A DNA stretch of 64,000 bases from Casuarina equisetifolia (Eukaryota > Streptophyta > Magnoliopsida > Fagales > Casuarinaceae). Positions 46,841 through 56,700 of the stretch are shown piece after piece. The notes beneath the pieces were generated by a model that did no database searches, was not told the DNA's origin, and saw only the letters and a program-made list of their open reading frames with translations. The translations under genes were made by a program, and so were the position numbers. The stretch is taken from NCBI GenBank assembly GCA_028551475.1, contig CM052360.1:20122682-20186681 (forward strand), written 5' to 3'. Each line of letters starts with the position of its first letter. Position 1 is the first letter of the stretch.

Positions 46841-47252
46841 ATTTTAAAGTTCTTGTAAGAATTTATTACAATTTATAGGCTTTATTCCTTTAGTAGATGA
46901 AATCTTCCCTCTCACATCCTTCTTGAATTTAGCAATAATAGTTGAACTATCTAGACTTTTATCATTGAATCTTCTTCTGTTTCTTTCCCTCCAAATATGA
47001 TACAATACAACCTTGAAAGATATAGTAAGCATGGTTGCTGCAAAACTCTTACTTTTGATAGCCTTGATCATCCAACATATTTCAACTTTCTAATGTTCAA
47101 TTCTTCAAGTTAATCCATTCATACCTAACAAAGTCTTCCATATGTAATTTGTGAACTTGTATTTAAAAAATAAATGTTCTTGTGATTTTTCTCCTTGTTG
47201 GCAAATGTTGCATTGTAGGTCCACTAAACTATTCCATACAACCACATGATTT
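46841..47252 (-). mobile_element. LINE family 2 fragment, right part
   Basis: Continuation of 42163-42222 after the inserted LINE. On the minus strand 46844-47071 encodes KSFAATMLTISFKVVLYHIW, then ERNRRRFN, matching the ORF2 C-terminus at 51120-51240. It is truncated at its 5' side near 47252. Confidence 0.82.
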
Positions 47253-47890
47253 GCTTACTAAGGCTTTCACTTAAAGCGTTAAATGATAGGACGAAACGAA
47301 AAGACAAAACAGGTATGGATGTGCCCGATTCTAATCCAAGTTTCGGTACGATCTTACATTTTTTCTTGGCGATAAATTTGAAAACAAAAGCTACCATGCG
47401 AAAACAATAGTGGCTGCGTGTGCTCAGCTAACATGTGAACTTGACAGTGGCCAATTGCGTTTAGTTGAGGCCAAAAAGCTAAAGGCGGTATGGGTAATTT
47501 TCTAAAGATTGGTTTTCACAGCCCTACATGTGCTTAGTTGAGGTCAAAAAGTTAAAGGCGGTACTAGTAATGTTTTCTAAGGATTGCTTTTAATAGATCG
47601 CATGCAAAGAGTACTGGACTCATCTCACTTTACAAGAGGTTGATGTACTTGGTAACGCGTTTTCAATTTGCTAAGAAGAAACAGTGCGTCCAAAGAACGA
47701 GTAAGGAATGAAGAAAGAAAAAGTAGAAGATGGAAAATAATGACCTAGTCGCTTTTAAAGCAACTTTAGGATCTCATGAATGATGTAAAATTGAAGGTAT
47801 GTAAGCTATGCAACTTTCTCTCCAGGTTTAGAGAGAACCGCCACAAATAGTTATGAATTTCCAAATACACAACCCTAAGCTAGGTTTAGA
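47252..47890 (+). repeat. Orphan DUF247 upstream region
   Basis: Carries the same upstream units as the two DUF247 genes: TCGGTACGATCTTAC-like text, then AAAAATTTGAAAAC-like text, and two GAGG(T/C)CAAAAAG-TAAAGGCGGTA cores at 47468 and 47540. Next comes the GAAGAAAGAAAAAGTAGAAG to CTAGTCGCTTTTAAAG part that lies just before the TATA boxes at 26040 and 61740. No DUF247 coding sequence follows; LINE DNA and the FMO remnant do. It is evidence for a third, decapitated gene copy. Confidence 0.7.
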
Positions 47891-47929
47891 TTAAGATAGT
47901 ATACAGATACATAAAACCTTTTTTTTCTT

Positions 47930-49350
47930 CCTTTTTTTGTAAAATATCACATGTTATGTATTACCAAATGAAATAATTTCCTTTTTAATTACAACATCAT
48001 CATTTAGGATCACAAATTACATTAAAAAAATTTTAAAGTTCTTACAAAAACTTATTACAATTTAAAGGTGATACTCCTAAAATTGATGAAATTTTTTATT
48101 TTATTGGTTGAAATGTAAGTTTGCATTAATAAAAAGTAATATGTAAAAGCAAAGGGGCATACCCCAACATTACAAATTTCAACAACTATGAAAAGATTGA
48201 GGTTGGAAACCTTCAAATCTCACTCAAAATGACATTTTCCTATAAGGATTTTACATTTTGAAATAAAGAAGCTTTCCCTTGAATAGTTTTCCTTATTTTA
48301 GCCAATAGGATAAGAATGTTGACTATTCTATTTTGAAATCGTCTTCTATTTCATTCTATCCATATGCAGTAAATACAAGTTAAAAAAGATATTTTAAGAA
48401 GCTTTGCAGCCAAATCTTTTCCTTTAGTTGCTTTAATCATCCATTGTAGTTATTCATTCCATTCTCCAATATGACATCGAATTATATTCTGAGCAAGGAT
48501 AGTCTTCCAAACCATCATTGTCTATAGACATTCACAAAAGAGATAACTCCTATTTTCAATATAGGATTGATAAAAGTCATAATATAAGTTAACTAAAGGA
48601 AGCCATTGTACCATTTTTTCTGTTATAGAAAGTCAATCTTGACAAACTAGCCATTCAATAAAATTATGTTTGTAAATGCCCCCTATTCAAATCAAATCAC
48701 ACCAATCCACTTTTTTATTAACTAGTTGAAGGTCTTGATAAATTTCTTTGTAGTAATAGGTAGACATATAAAGAGCTCGAGTAAGTGTAGGCCTTAGTTT
48801 GAGAAGGCCTCTCCAACTACATGCTATGGTACCTTTGATATTAAGTTGCATTACTGAAGTTCTTTTACATTTTGTACTATGCATCCACTTACACCATAAC
48901 GAAGCACCTAAAAGATTGATGAGTTTTCAAAGCAAACGTCCCAAAAGGACTTTATTCCAAAGTTTAAGATTTGGTAACCGTAATCCCTCTTCCTTTTTTG
49001 GTGAGCAAACTATTTGCCAAAATACTTTGTAGGAGTATTGTGTATCTGTAGCACTTGCCCATAGAAAGTTCTTAATTTTTTTTCTCAATCTCATAAATTA
49101 TTTGCTTTAATAATAAGAAGAGTTGCATCCAAAATGTACATGTGAAAATTAGGACCGATTTTGCCAATTGTAACCTTCCTGCAAAGCTAAGATATTTTAG
49201 TTCCCAACCTTCTATTCTTCAAAATTGATGAAATTTTCTTTTTAACATTTTTGTTGATTTTCACAACAATAGTGAAGCTGCCTAAGAAAACATTAAATCT
49301 TTTTTTATTTATTTCATTCCAAATGTAATATAATGTGACTTTGAAAGATA
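47930..49350 (-). mobile_element. LINE family 2 fragment split by another LINE
   Basis: The left part (about 47930-48095) and right part (49221-49350) are one minus-strand family 2 fragment; the latter encodes [20 protein letters not shown]. It is interrupted by a second LINE at 48096-49220. Its right side abuts the last FMO exon near 49350, so it removed or displaced the end of that gene. Confidence 0.72.
48096..49220 (-). mobile_element. 5'-truncated LINE nested in a LINE
   Basis: Same family as 42223-46822, on the minus strand. It carries the reverse transcriptase C-terminus (NTKCKRTSVMQL-like block near 48860) and the 3' end at the left. The perfect 17-bp target duplication AAAATTGATGAAATTTT is at 48079-48095 and 49221-49237. 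Confidence 0.9.
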
Positions 49351-49368
49351 CCTTAATGCCGGGTAGAT

Positions 49369-51989
49369 AATATAATGCCACTTCTTTCTCCATATCCTTA
49401 ATGCCGGGCAGCTTGAATGTGCCGTCTAGAAGCTCTGCTAGCCACCGGCATCTCATCTCTGAAGTGTACAAGTTTGAGACACTCTCCGAGAACCCAATTA
49501 CTGCTAGTTGTTGAATTCGTGGATGAATGATTTGCCTAATACATTCGAACATTGTATATTGTTGTTACTTATTTGCATGTTTATTTCATATTGTATGTGT
49601 TATGAACGTTCATTATAAAGTCTAGAGGGATTGAAGAAACGTGCCTGTAGAGGGGAACAGCTGCATTTGCAGACCCGACTATGTAGTCCCGAAAGGTGGG
49701 GGACAAGAAAATGTCTTTGAGCTTTTTCTCACCCCTGAATCCAGTAGCCAATATGACCAGATCCATCTTGAGGGGCTGCTTCTCTCCATTAACTAGAATG
49801 CCCTCTTTGCAGAAGCCGAAGCTCGTAGTTTTTTTCAGACTTATACTTCCCTCTTCAACTTTGTCATAGAATTTTTCAGGCACTATGGCGATCAACCAAG
49901 AGATGATTTCTTGAAGGAAGCTATGTTTTGGAACCATTCCAAACTTTGCCAACTGAAGCTTCTTGCTGATGTGGCTCTCGACGAATCTAGAAAATGCCCA
50001 TCGCTGTTTCATGAACAAAATTTCAAAGCTTCAGGATTATGGGGTTCATGATTATGAAATTAAAATAAAGATATAAAAAGCTTATTACCATAGGAAAAAA
50101 ATAATTGGAAACAGACTCAAAAGGAAGCCTTCACCAGGTTTATGAATTAGTAGCTTAGAGAAGCTATCAAAGTAAAAGAAGGCCAAAGGTACTCCCCATT
50201 GTAGGTAATCAGGGATGTTCCAATGCTCGGTCTTTTATAATAGGGTACATGGATAGTCAGTTCCTGTAATAAATCAAGTGTAATGAATCAAAATTTCATG
50301 GATGGGCCAATAAGGTTTATAAATTTTCATCATTAGTACCTTGGTCAACTCCTTTCTTCCTCAACAAAACCTGAAATACTGTTTCTTACCATTTTCTATT
50401 GAGCATTCCATAGCAATGTCCAAGGCAGATTTTTGTGACCCCACAATAGCAACTTGCTTCCCTTTGACCAATTCAAAAGCATTTTGATAATCCATGGCAG
50501 CATACTCCATGGAGTGCACCACTTTGCCTTGGAATACTTCTGGGCCCTGGATTGTAGGGAATTCTGGAATGTTTGGAACATCACTGAATGTTCCGATGCA
50601 TAGGATCACGAAGTCACCAGATACTCGTAGATTTTCATTTACTTGAAAGAGTTTAGGATGCCATTTCAGTTATCTAAATTGCTAATCTAATTTCTGAATG
50701 TTAAACTGATTGGATATAGCCAATATTGTAAGAATGTATTAATTGGTTTAAATAGATATTTAATACAAATCTCGGCCAAATCTTCATGACTAGCGAGAAC
50801 ATACGCTTGGCCTTATAGACACCCTTGAAAAACTCGAAACTGAGCAGTTTTATCTCCTTCACCTTTTCCCCTAGTGGACTATCAATTTAGATAACTGAAG
50901 CATAATTTTATATGTTGGATCATTTTAAGAGACAAACTATCCACAACAGATTGGGTGGCTAAATGGAATAGTTCAGTGGATCTACAATGCAACCTTTGCC
51001 AACAAGAAGAAGAATCACATGAACATTTATTTTTTAAGTGCAGGTTCACAAACTACATCTGGAAGGCTTTGTTAGGCATGAATAGATTAACTCGAAGAAT
51101 TGAACACTGGAGAGCTGAAATATGTTGGATGATCAAGATTGTTAAGAGGAAGAGCTTTGCAGCTACTTTGCTTAGTATATCTTTCAAGGCCGTATTGTAT
51201 CACATTTGGAGCGAAAGGAATAAAAGAAGATTCAGCAATACAAGTCTAGAAAACTCAACCATTATTGCTAAAATCAAGAAGGATGTGAAAGACAAGATTT
51301 CATCTACTAAAAGAGTCAAGCTTACAAATTGTAATAAATTTTTACAAGAGCTTTGGAATTTGCTAAGTGCAATATTTGAGTTTAGATGATGATATTTTGT
51401 AATCGAACAATCTTGTAAATTTTTTTACGGGTGATATATAATTTGACGTTTCACAAAAAAAAAAAAAAAAACTATCAATAACTACGTAAATAACATGAAA
51501 AGAATAGTTGGGAACGCTAATTCCTTAAAAGGAGTAAGTTTATTGTACATACCTCGATGGAAAGATTCAGGGAATCCTGCACTGTTATTCTCCATCTTCC
51601 TTTGGAGCTGAGTGGCTCACCAGTGCCGCCCCACATGCTCCAAGATTGTATCTGCTCCTCAGATGAGCTTCATACTCGATGCTTACAACTTTGGTATTGA
51701 ATTTGATATGCCGAAGCATATGAAATGGCGAGCATACGACTGAATATATTTAAAAACTTGATGCTGGTTGGGGAAATCTTCCTTCAAAGATGAAGGCCAG
51801 GGAAAATCCGAGAACTGATAATATGACTTTGGGCTTTGGATCTTAGTGGTCTCCAGAGTTTTGCTCCATACTCCACCAATCACACTTTCTGGCTTCAAAA
51901 ACAACCGGACGGAAACCCTTCGACAAAGTGTATTTGCAAGCGAGGAGGCCACTGATGTCGGCACCAATAACGGCGAACTGCTTTTCAAT
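49369..51989 (-). pseudogene. FMO1-like flavin-containing monooxygenase pseudogene
   Basis: Recognisable plant FMO on the minus strand. Exon 1 (51989-51553) has the FAD motif [20 protein letters not shown] and YQFSDFPWPSSLKEDFP. Exon 2 (about 50627-50390) has ILCIGTFSDVPNIPEFP and the NADPH motif VAIVGSQKSALDIAMEC. Exon 3 (about 50271-50092) has [16 protein letters not shown] and [11 protein letters not shown]. Exon 4 (50009-49642) has the ATGF-type motif LVILATGF. The last exon (about 49555-49369) has [20 protein letters not shown]. Lesions: the initiator reads ATT, there are at least two frameshifts in exon 1 and one at the start of exon 2, a stop in exon 3, a GC instead of GT donor after PLYR, and a LINE in intron 1. 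The family uses FAD, NADPH and O2 to oxygenate N or S atoms; Arabidopsis FMO1 makes N-hydroxypipecolic acid. Which member this derives from cannot be decided. Confidence 0.93.
50887..51470 (+). mobile_element. LINE family 2 copy inside FMO intron
   Basis: 5'-truncated LINE ending in an 18-base A run (51454-51471), with ACTATCAAT duplicated at 50878-50886 and 51471-51479. It contains a 144-codon open stretch (50955-51389) for the ORF2 zinc-binding C-terminus: CNLCQQEEESHEHLFFKC, then FKAVLYHIWSERNKRRF. The long open frame suggests a fairly young insertion. It is inserted opposite to the FMO reading direction. Confidence 0.88.
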
Positions 51990-52039
51990 TGTTTTTGCAC
52001 TGGTTGTACCACTATGTAGGTCTTTATAAATAGCATGAT

Positions 52040-53060
52040 CAGCAGATCTTAACCCAATAAAATAAAAAATAATAAATTATCCGATTTTTCTTATAGTTCA
52101 AAATCTTATCTAAAAGCTAGCTTGTGTGTCAGGAAATAATTTTATATTTAAATATTATCCAATGATAAGGACTAAAAACCAATTGTTCTAATTGTAAATG
52201 ACAAGAAAAAAAATTAAAAAATGTAAAATTTGTTGCATCTGTTAAATTTCTTTTTTAATACTTTTTACGTGAAGATGCTTATATTTTTTATAAGGTTATA
52301 TTAAATTAATTTTATGAACTTTTAACATATTACTGAAACACTGGTTCCAAGAGAATCAAGTGAGAGAACTCTCTTACATGTTATATCTGTCTCTCTTGCA
52401 TCTCCCCTAAAGGCTGCGTCGGTACCAGTACCATATCGTGAACAGTTGATATGGCAGGCAATGAAAGGAGTTATCTCTGCACCGCTCTTTTATTTCTTCT
52501 TTGCCGTTGTCGTCACTGTTCTCCATCTGTTAACACGATGAACATCAAAACAAGAGTAGCGTGCTCATGTATGGACATCTCTGCTCTCGATTTGAGGGTG
52601 CGGAGTGTTGAAGTCATTGGTCTCAACGATATTTTCTTACGGATCTCCTCCCGTAAGGCTCTTCCAGTATTAACCATGACCATTTTCAGCTAGATACAAC
52701 CCATCCACGACCATCCAGACACAGTTATTTAATGAGTGGAAGATAAGGTTGTATGGACTAATCTTCTCCGCACACCAGCAGCCACCCACAAATGGACTAC
52801 AAGTTGCCATTCTGCCCTCAAGTGGACTACAATTTGCCATCCTTGGCCTGTGTTTATGGAAGTTCTTCTTATTCCTTCTTCTTTCTTCATCTCTACTTTA
52901 CTTCTGTGTTTGCTCTACTGTTCACGCTTTGTTGTTTATAGAAGCTCTTGTTCTCGTTCTTTTGTTTCTGACTTTATTTCCAGAGTAGCAGCAAAGAAAA
53001 TGTATAAAATATTGTAAAGAAGTGGTTGGCAGCTGCAATATTTGTCTGGCTTTAATTAAA
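52040..53060. other. Region upstream of FMO remnant
   Basis: AT-rich to 52350, then a more balanced stretch. ORFs at 52451-52693 and 52736-53017 are not recognisable. Promoter elements of the FMO would lie here, but none can be named with confidence. Confidence 0.3.
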
Positions 53061-53068
53061 TATTCTAC

Positions 53069-53176
53069 CTCGTCGGGAGGCCAACCAACTTCTGGATTTT
53101 TTATTTCTTCGTTTGTTTGATTTTTGCGTTCAATTATTTTCTGCAGACAAAAGGAATCGTCACCGTTACTTCCCAT
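53069..53176 (-). CDS. Possible first exon of unknown gene
   Basis: On the minus strand an ATG at 53176 follows a GA-rich leader of the kind common before plant start codons. It opens 36 codons (MGSNGDDSFCLQ..., then NPEVGWPPDE) up to a GAG/GTAGAA donor at 53069, exactly in phase. The composition looks coding. No family is recognised and no second exon is found downstream. It may be a captured or abandoned exon. Confidence 0.28.
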
Positions 53177-53339
53177 CTCTCTCTTTTTCTTTCTTTTCTG
53201 CGGCTTTGCTTTGAATTTTTCGGGTTGTAAAGGGAAGCCGCGTGTCCCTATCGATGGAATTGCGCAACTAAACAAACAAAGAAGATCCACGTTCAAATCT
53301 TTAAAAATTACTAAAACTTTGGTGTTGCTGTTTTGTCTT

Positions 53340-54836
53340 GTTTATGAAAAACAGCCAGATCATGACAAGATCCAATAATGTATTTGGGAGGTTGAAATTG
53401 ACAATTGGAAAGAAATGAAAAATAATTATAACAGTGACAGCTGCTCACACCAGCCCACGAGAAGACTCTCCAAACTTATTTGCAGGTGCCTTTCATATGT
53501 CTCCACGCAGCTGTGTAGACATATCGGCCACTCCTTTTCCACAGGATGACATATCACCGCCGGCGGCCAGATCAAACGCCAACTGCGGCCACCTGGACTC
53601 CACGTTTGCTGACTCGACAAACGACGCGTTAACCTAGCATGCAGAAGCCTGCGCTTAGCGGAACGAAGGAACTTCCACGTAGAGGGAAAGAATGCATTCC
53701 TTCTCTCCAACCAAAGGCATCCCAAAATAAAGCCAGTCGTGATTCCCGACCGGATCTTTCCTTCTCCGTAATCCATACATTGTAATTAGTCTGGCCACCT
53801 GTGTAAATGTTCCTCAATACAGTGAATAGAATGGCAAAGAAATAGTTTGCTCTGCACTCAATATCCTATGTGCGTTGTAATAATTAAAAAAGTACAGTGA
53901 AGAGAATCTGTTGAGAAGTACAACACACAAACTCAAGCATTCGGGTCCCTCTCTTGAGTTTTACGGTCTTCTTCTTCGATAACTCTTCCTTTATCTTAGT
54001 ATCGGAGCCATTCATTTGGCGAAAACCCTTCCCCTCCATGGCCTCATCAACGTCGTAGACGAAAACAACGCAATGACTTCTTTTCCCCTCTCATCCAATA
54101 CGATTCAGTCGACACAATTCAGCCATTTATGCACAATTTAACAGAACTAGGAAGGTCGAAATCAAATGCAAAAGAAAGTACGAGTCACTTATAGGACGTA
54201 AATTCAAGAATAGAATTCACAAAAATTTATGGCTCTATATTTATGAATATGTTAAGTTGATTCTACTCATTTTATTGCTTTGCTCACTGTCATTTGGGTT
54301 GCAGGAAGAATGTTACCTCATATACCTTTCCATGGATAACTTAGTTAACTTTGAGGAGGACGTCACTTATTTCCATCGTCTTGAGTACTGTTCTCTCTCA
54401 TGAAACCAGTTAATTCCAAATACAGCAAAACTGCCATCGATGATTCGGTAAAGAAGACAATTTTCTATATAACCTTCCAATTTTGCACTAAAGCAGTTTC
54501 TTTCCCATTTTTCTTTCAACATACATTTGATTGGTGCAATCTGGTCAAGGCTAGACTATTATTATCCGTGATAGAGAGGAATACAGATTACCGATATTGA
54601 GGGATGCACGGGGAGCCAATTGTGGAGAAGATGGAGCAACCGAGAGGCCCGAACCCAAGTTAGCCTTACCCAAGAGTAGTTGAATTTGAAGCTACGGGCC
54701 TTAGAGCTAAATGGAAGACTCGCATACGTAAACCCAAATGCTTCGCACTGCATTTTACTAGTAACTTTACGTAACTTTGAACGCTATGGATCTGGATAGA
54801 AACAGGACAATGTTTGCGGTTACATTTGTCATGATT
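53340..54836. repeat. Segmental duplication copy B, second block
   Basis: Partner of 11165-12225. It diverges after 54836, where copy A has the orphan LTR. The ORFs at 53426-53776 and 53434-53637 overlap on opposite strands and are not conserved in copy A. Confidence 0.72.
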
Positions 54837-54839
54837 TTG

Positions 54840-55560
54840 TGGGTTGTGTAAAACTACAAACTAGTGTAAATAGAAAATTAAATGGCAAATATAAAATCAC
54901 ACAATAGAATATATAAATTTACATAATTTATCCAATAATTGCTTACATCTATAGGTAAAGCTAAAAAAGATTTTTTGCACTACTTGCAATCAACATTACA
55001 AAAGTTTTCACTGAAATTCTTCACCGAATACACTCTTCAAGCACTTCTTTAAGGATACAAGAAAGTGCACAAAAGTTAAACAAGAATGGCTTATAGATTT
55101 CTTTTACTTTTTTACTATTCTGCACATGTTTCCCACCAATTTGTACTGCATTGAAAAGTTGCATTGCAATCTATACTTAGATGTACACAAATCTGGCCAC
55201 ACAAACTCTTTCTTGGTGTTTCTCTCTCATGCTCCCTCTCTTTCTCTGTCTTTTCTTTGATGTCTTGTGTCTCAAAATTGCTCTTTTGATCATAGTATCC
55301 TTTTGGCTTCAATACTCAAACCTTTCCCACTTGTAACAACTTTCCCATGATAATAGTGAGAAGTGTTAGCTGTTGAGAAATAAACTCTCTATATCCTACT
55401 AACCACCTGTGATAAGGGAGACAGATTTAAGGAGTGGGAAGTAGTGTCACCTCATCTCGTCAATAACAAAAGAATCAAAGAGAGAGGAAACGTGCTAATT
55501 ATGAGTCACGTCCAACGTTCTGAACAAAAATGTTTTCTGTAGTTTCTGGCCATTCAAACG
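54840..55560. other. Copy B-specific stretch
   Basis: About 0.7 kb with no equivalent in copy A (which carries the LTR relic instead). AT-rich, with no ORF or element recognised. Confidence 0.35.
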
Positions 55561-55569
55561 TGTACTGTC

Positions 55570-56700
55570 AGGGGACAACCTTCGAATCTAGCTGACGTGG
55601 TTGCTTCAACTTTGTCAAGGCCAGAGATCCAGCACGCCGACCAGTATTCCAGGAACTTTAAGGATCACAATTCTCGTGCTTCAGATAATTTGTTATCGCT
55701 ATGCTACTTCCCATCACTAAGTATTCAAGATAAAATTTTGAATGACATTCACCTTATTTTTAACTCTTTTAAAGAGCCTTAAAACCATGAACCTCAAGTT
55801 TTGCATGCCCTAAACCTATGAAATATTACGTTCTCTAGAACTTAATTACAGCTATAAAACCATTTTTAAGAAGGCTCTTACGGTTTTAACCAGATTGGCT
55901 TTTGGGCTGCTAAAATTTTTAAAAGGCAAAGCTCGTGGAAATTTAAGGATGTCAACTATCATCAACCCAATTACAGGCCTCTATCATAGGAATTTTTACT
56001 ATATGATCCCTTTTGTTCTAACAATTTTGAAAATGAAATTAAACTATTATTATGGAAAAGTTCTATACAGGTTTTTCTTACCTCAATTCCTAAAATAATC
56101 TTCAACCTATTAAACTATTATTACCTCGGTTTAAAACTCTATCAATCTTTCATAATAACCCTCGTAAAATTCTTAATATCAATTTTTCTTGGGGATTTCG
56201 CACATGATTTTATTATTGGTTTTGAGACGGTCAAGACAAAACCAACTGACAATCGAGACCTATCAACCCATGTACCACCGGCGGCGTTGGTGTGGCCCGA
56301 CTGCATGCATGAGTGGTGGTTAGGAAGATATTTCGGCCACTACAGCCGTCGGTCATTAGAAAACGATCAAAAACCCATCCAAGGGAGCAACATGGCAATC
56401 GGAGCCTGCTACAAGTCAATTCAACACTGCTTTCTTTGCCACTTTACCTTATTCTTCAACTGATTCCATTGAACCATATCAATAATGCTGGAATATATTT
56501 TTATGTTTTTGTACACTATATTTTATTAATATAAATTTATATTTCTAACTAAAAAAATATATCAATTACTGAATAAATTGGCACTCTTTTGTTACATTTG
56601 AGTTATGTACTTATATTTTTATGGCTAGCAGAATCCCATTTCAACTGAGATCTATTTTGTTGCTGTTGTAAAGCCTTATAACATTAGAGCTATTACGAAT
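55570..56700. repeat. Segmental duplication copy B, third block
   Basis: Matches 12700-12960, 13980-14130 and 15225-15620 in order. It bridges the LINE at 12983-13975 and the 14150-15225 stretch found only in copy A. Confidence 0.75.
56484..56558 (+). mobile_element. 75-bp LINE tail
   Basis: Minimal LINE 3' end (TTTTGTACACTATATTTTAT, then TTTCTAACTAAAAAAA) flanked by ATATCAAT at 56476-56483 and 56559-56566. Copy A near 15467 holds the uninterrupted ATATCAATTACCG. It is one of the shortest retroposed tails that can still be proved by its target duplication. Confidence 0.82.

Noticed and set aside
52922-53296. Full 124-codon minus ORF as a gene
   Set aside because: Only the inner 36 codons after the second ATG have a plausible leader and donor; the outer parts look like leader and intron.
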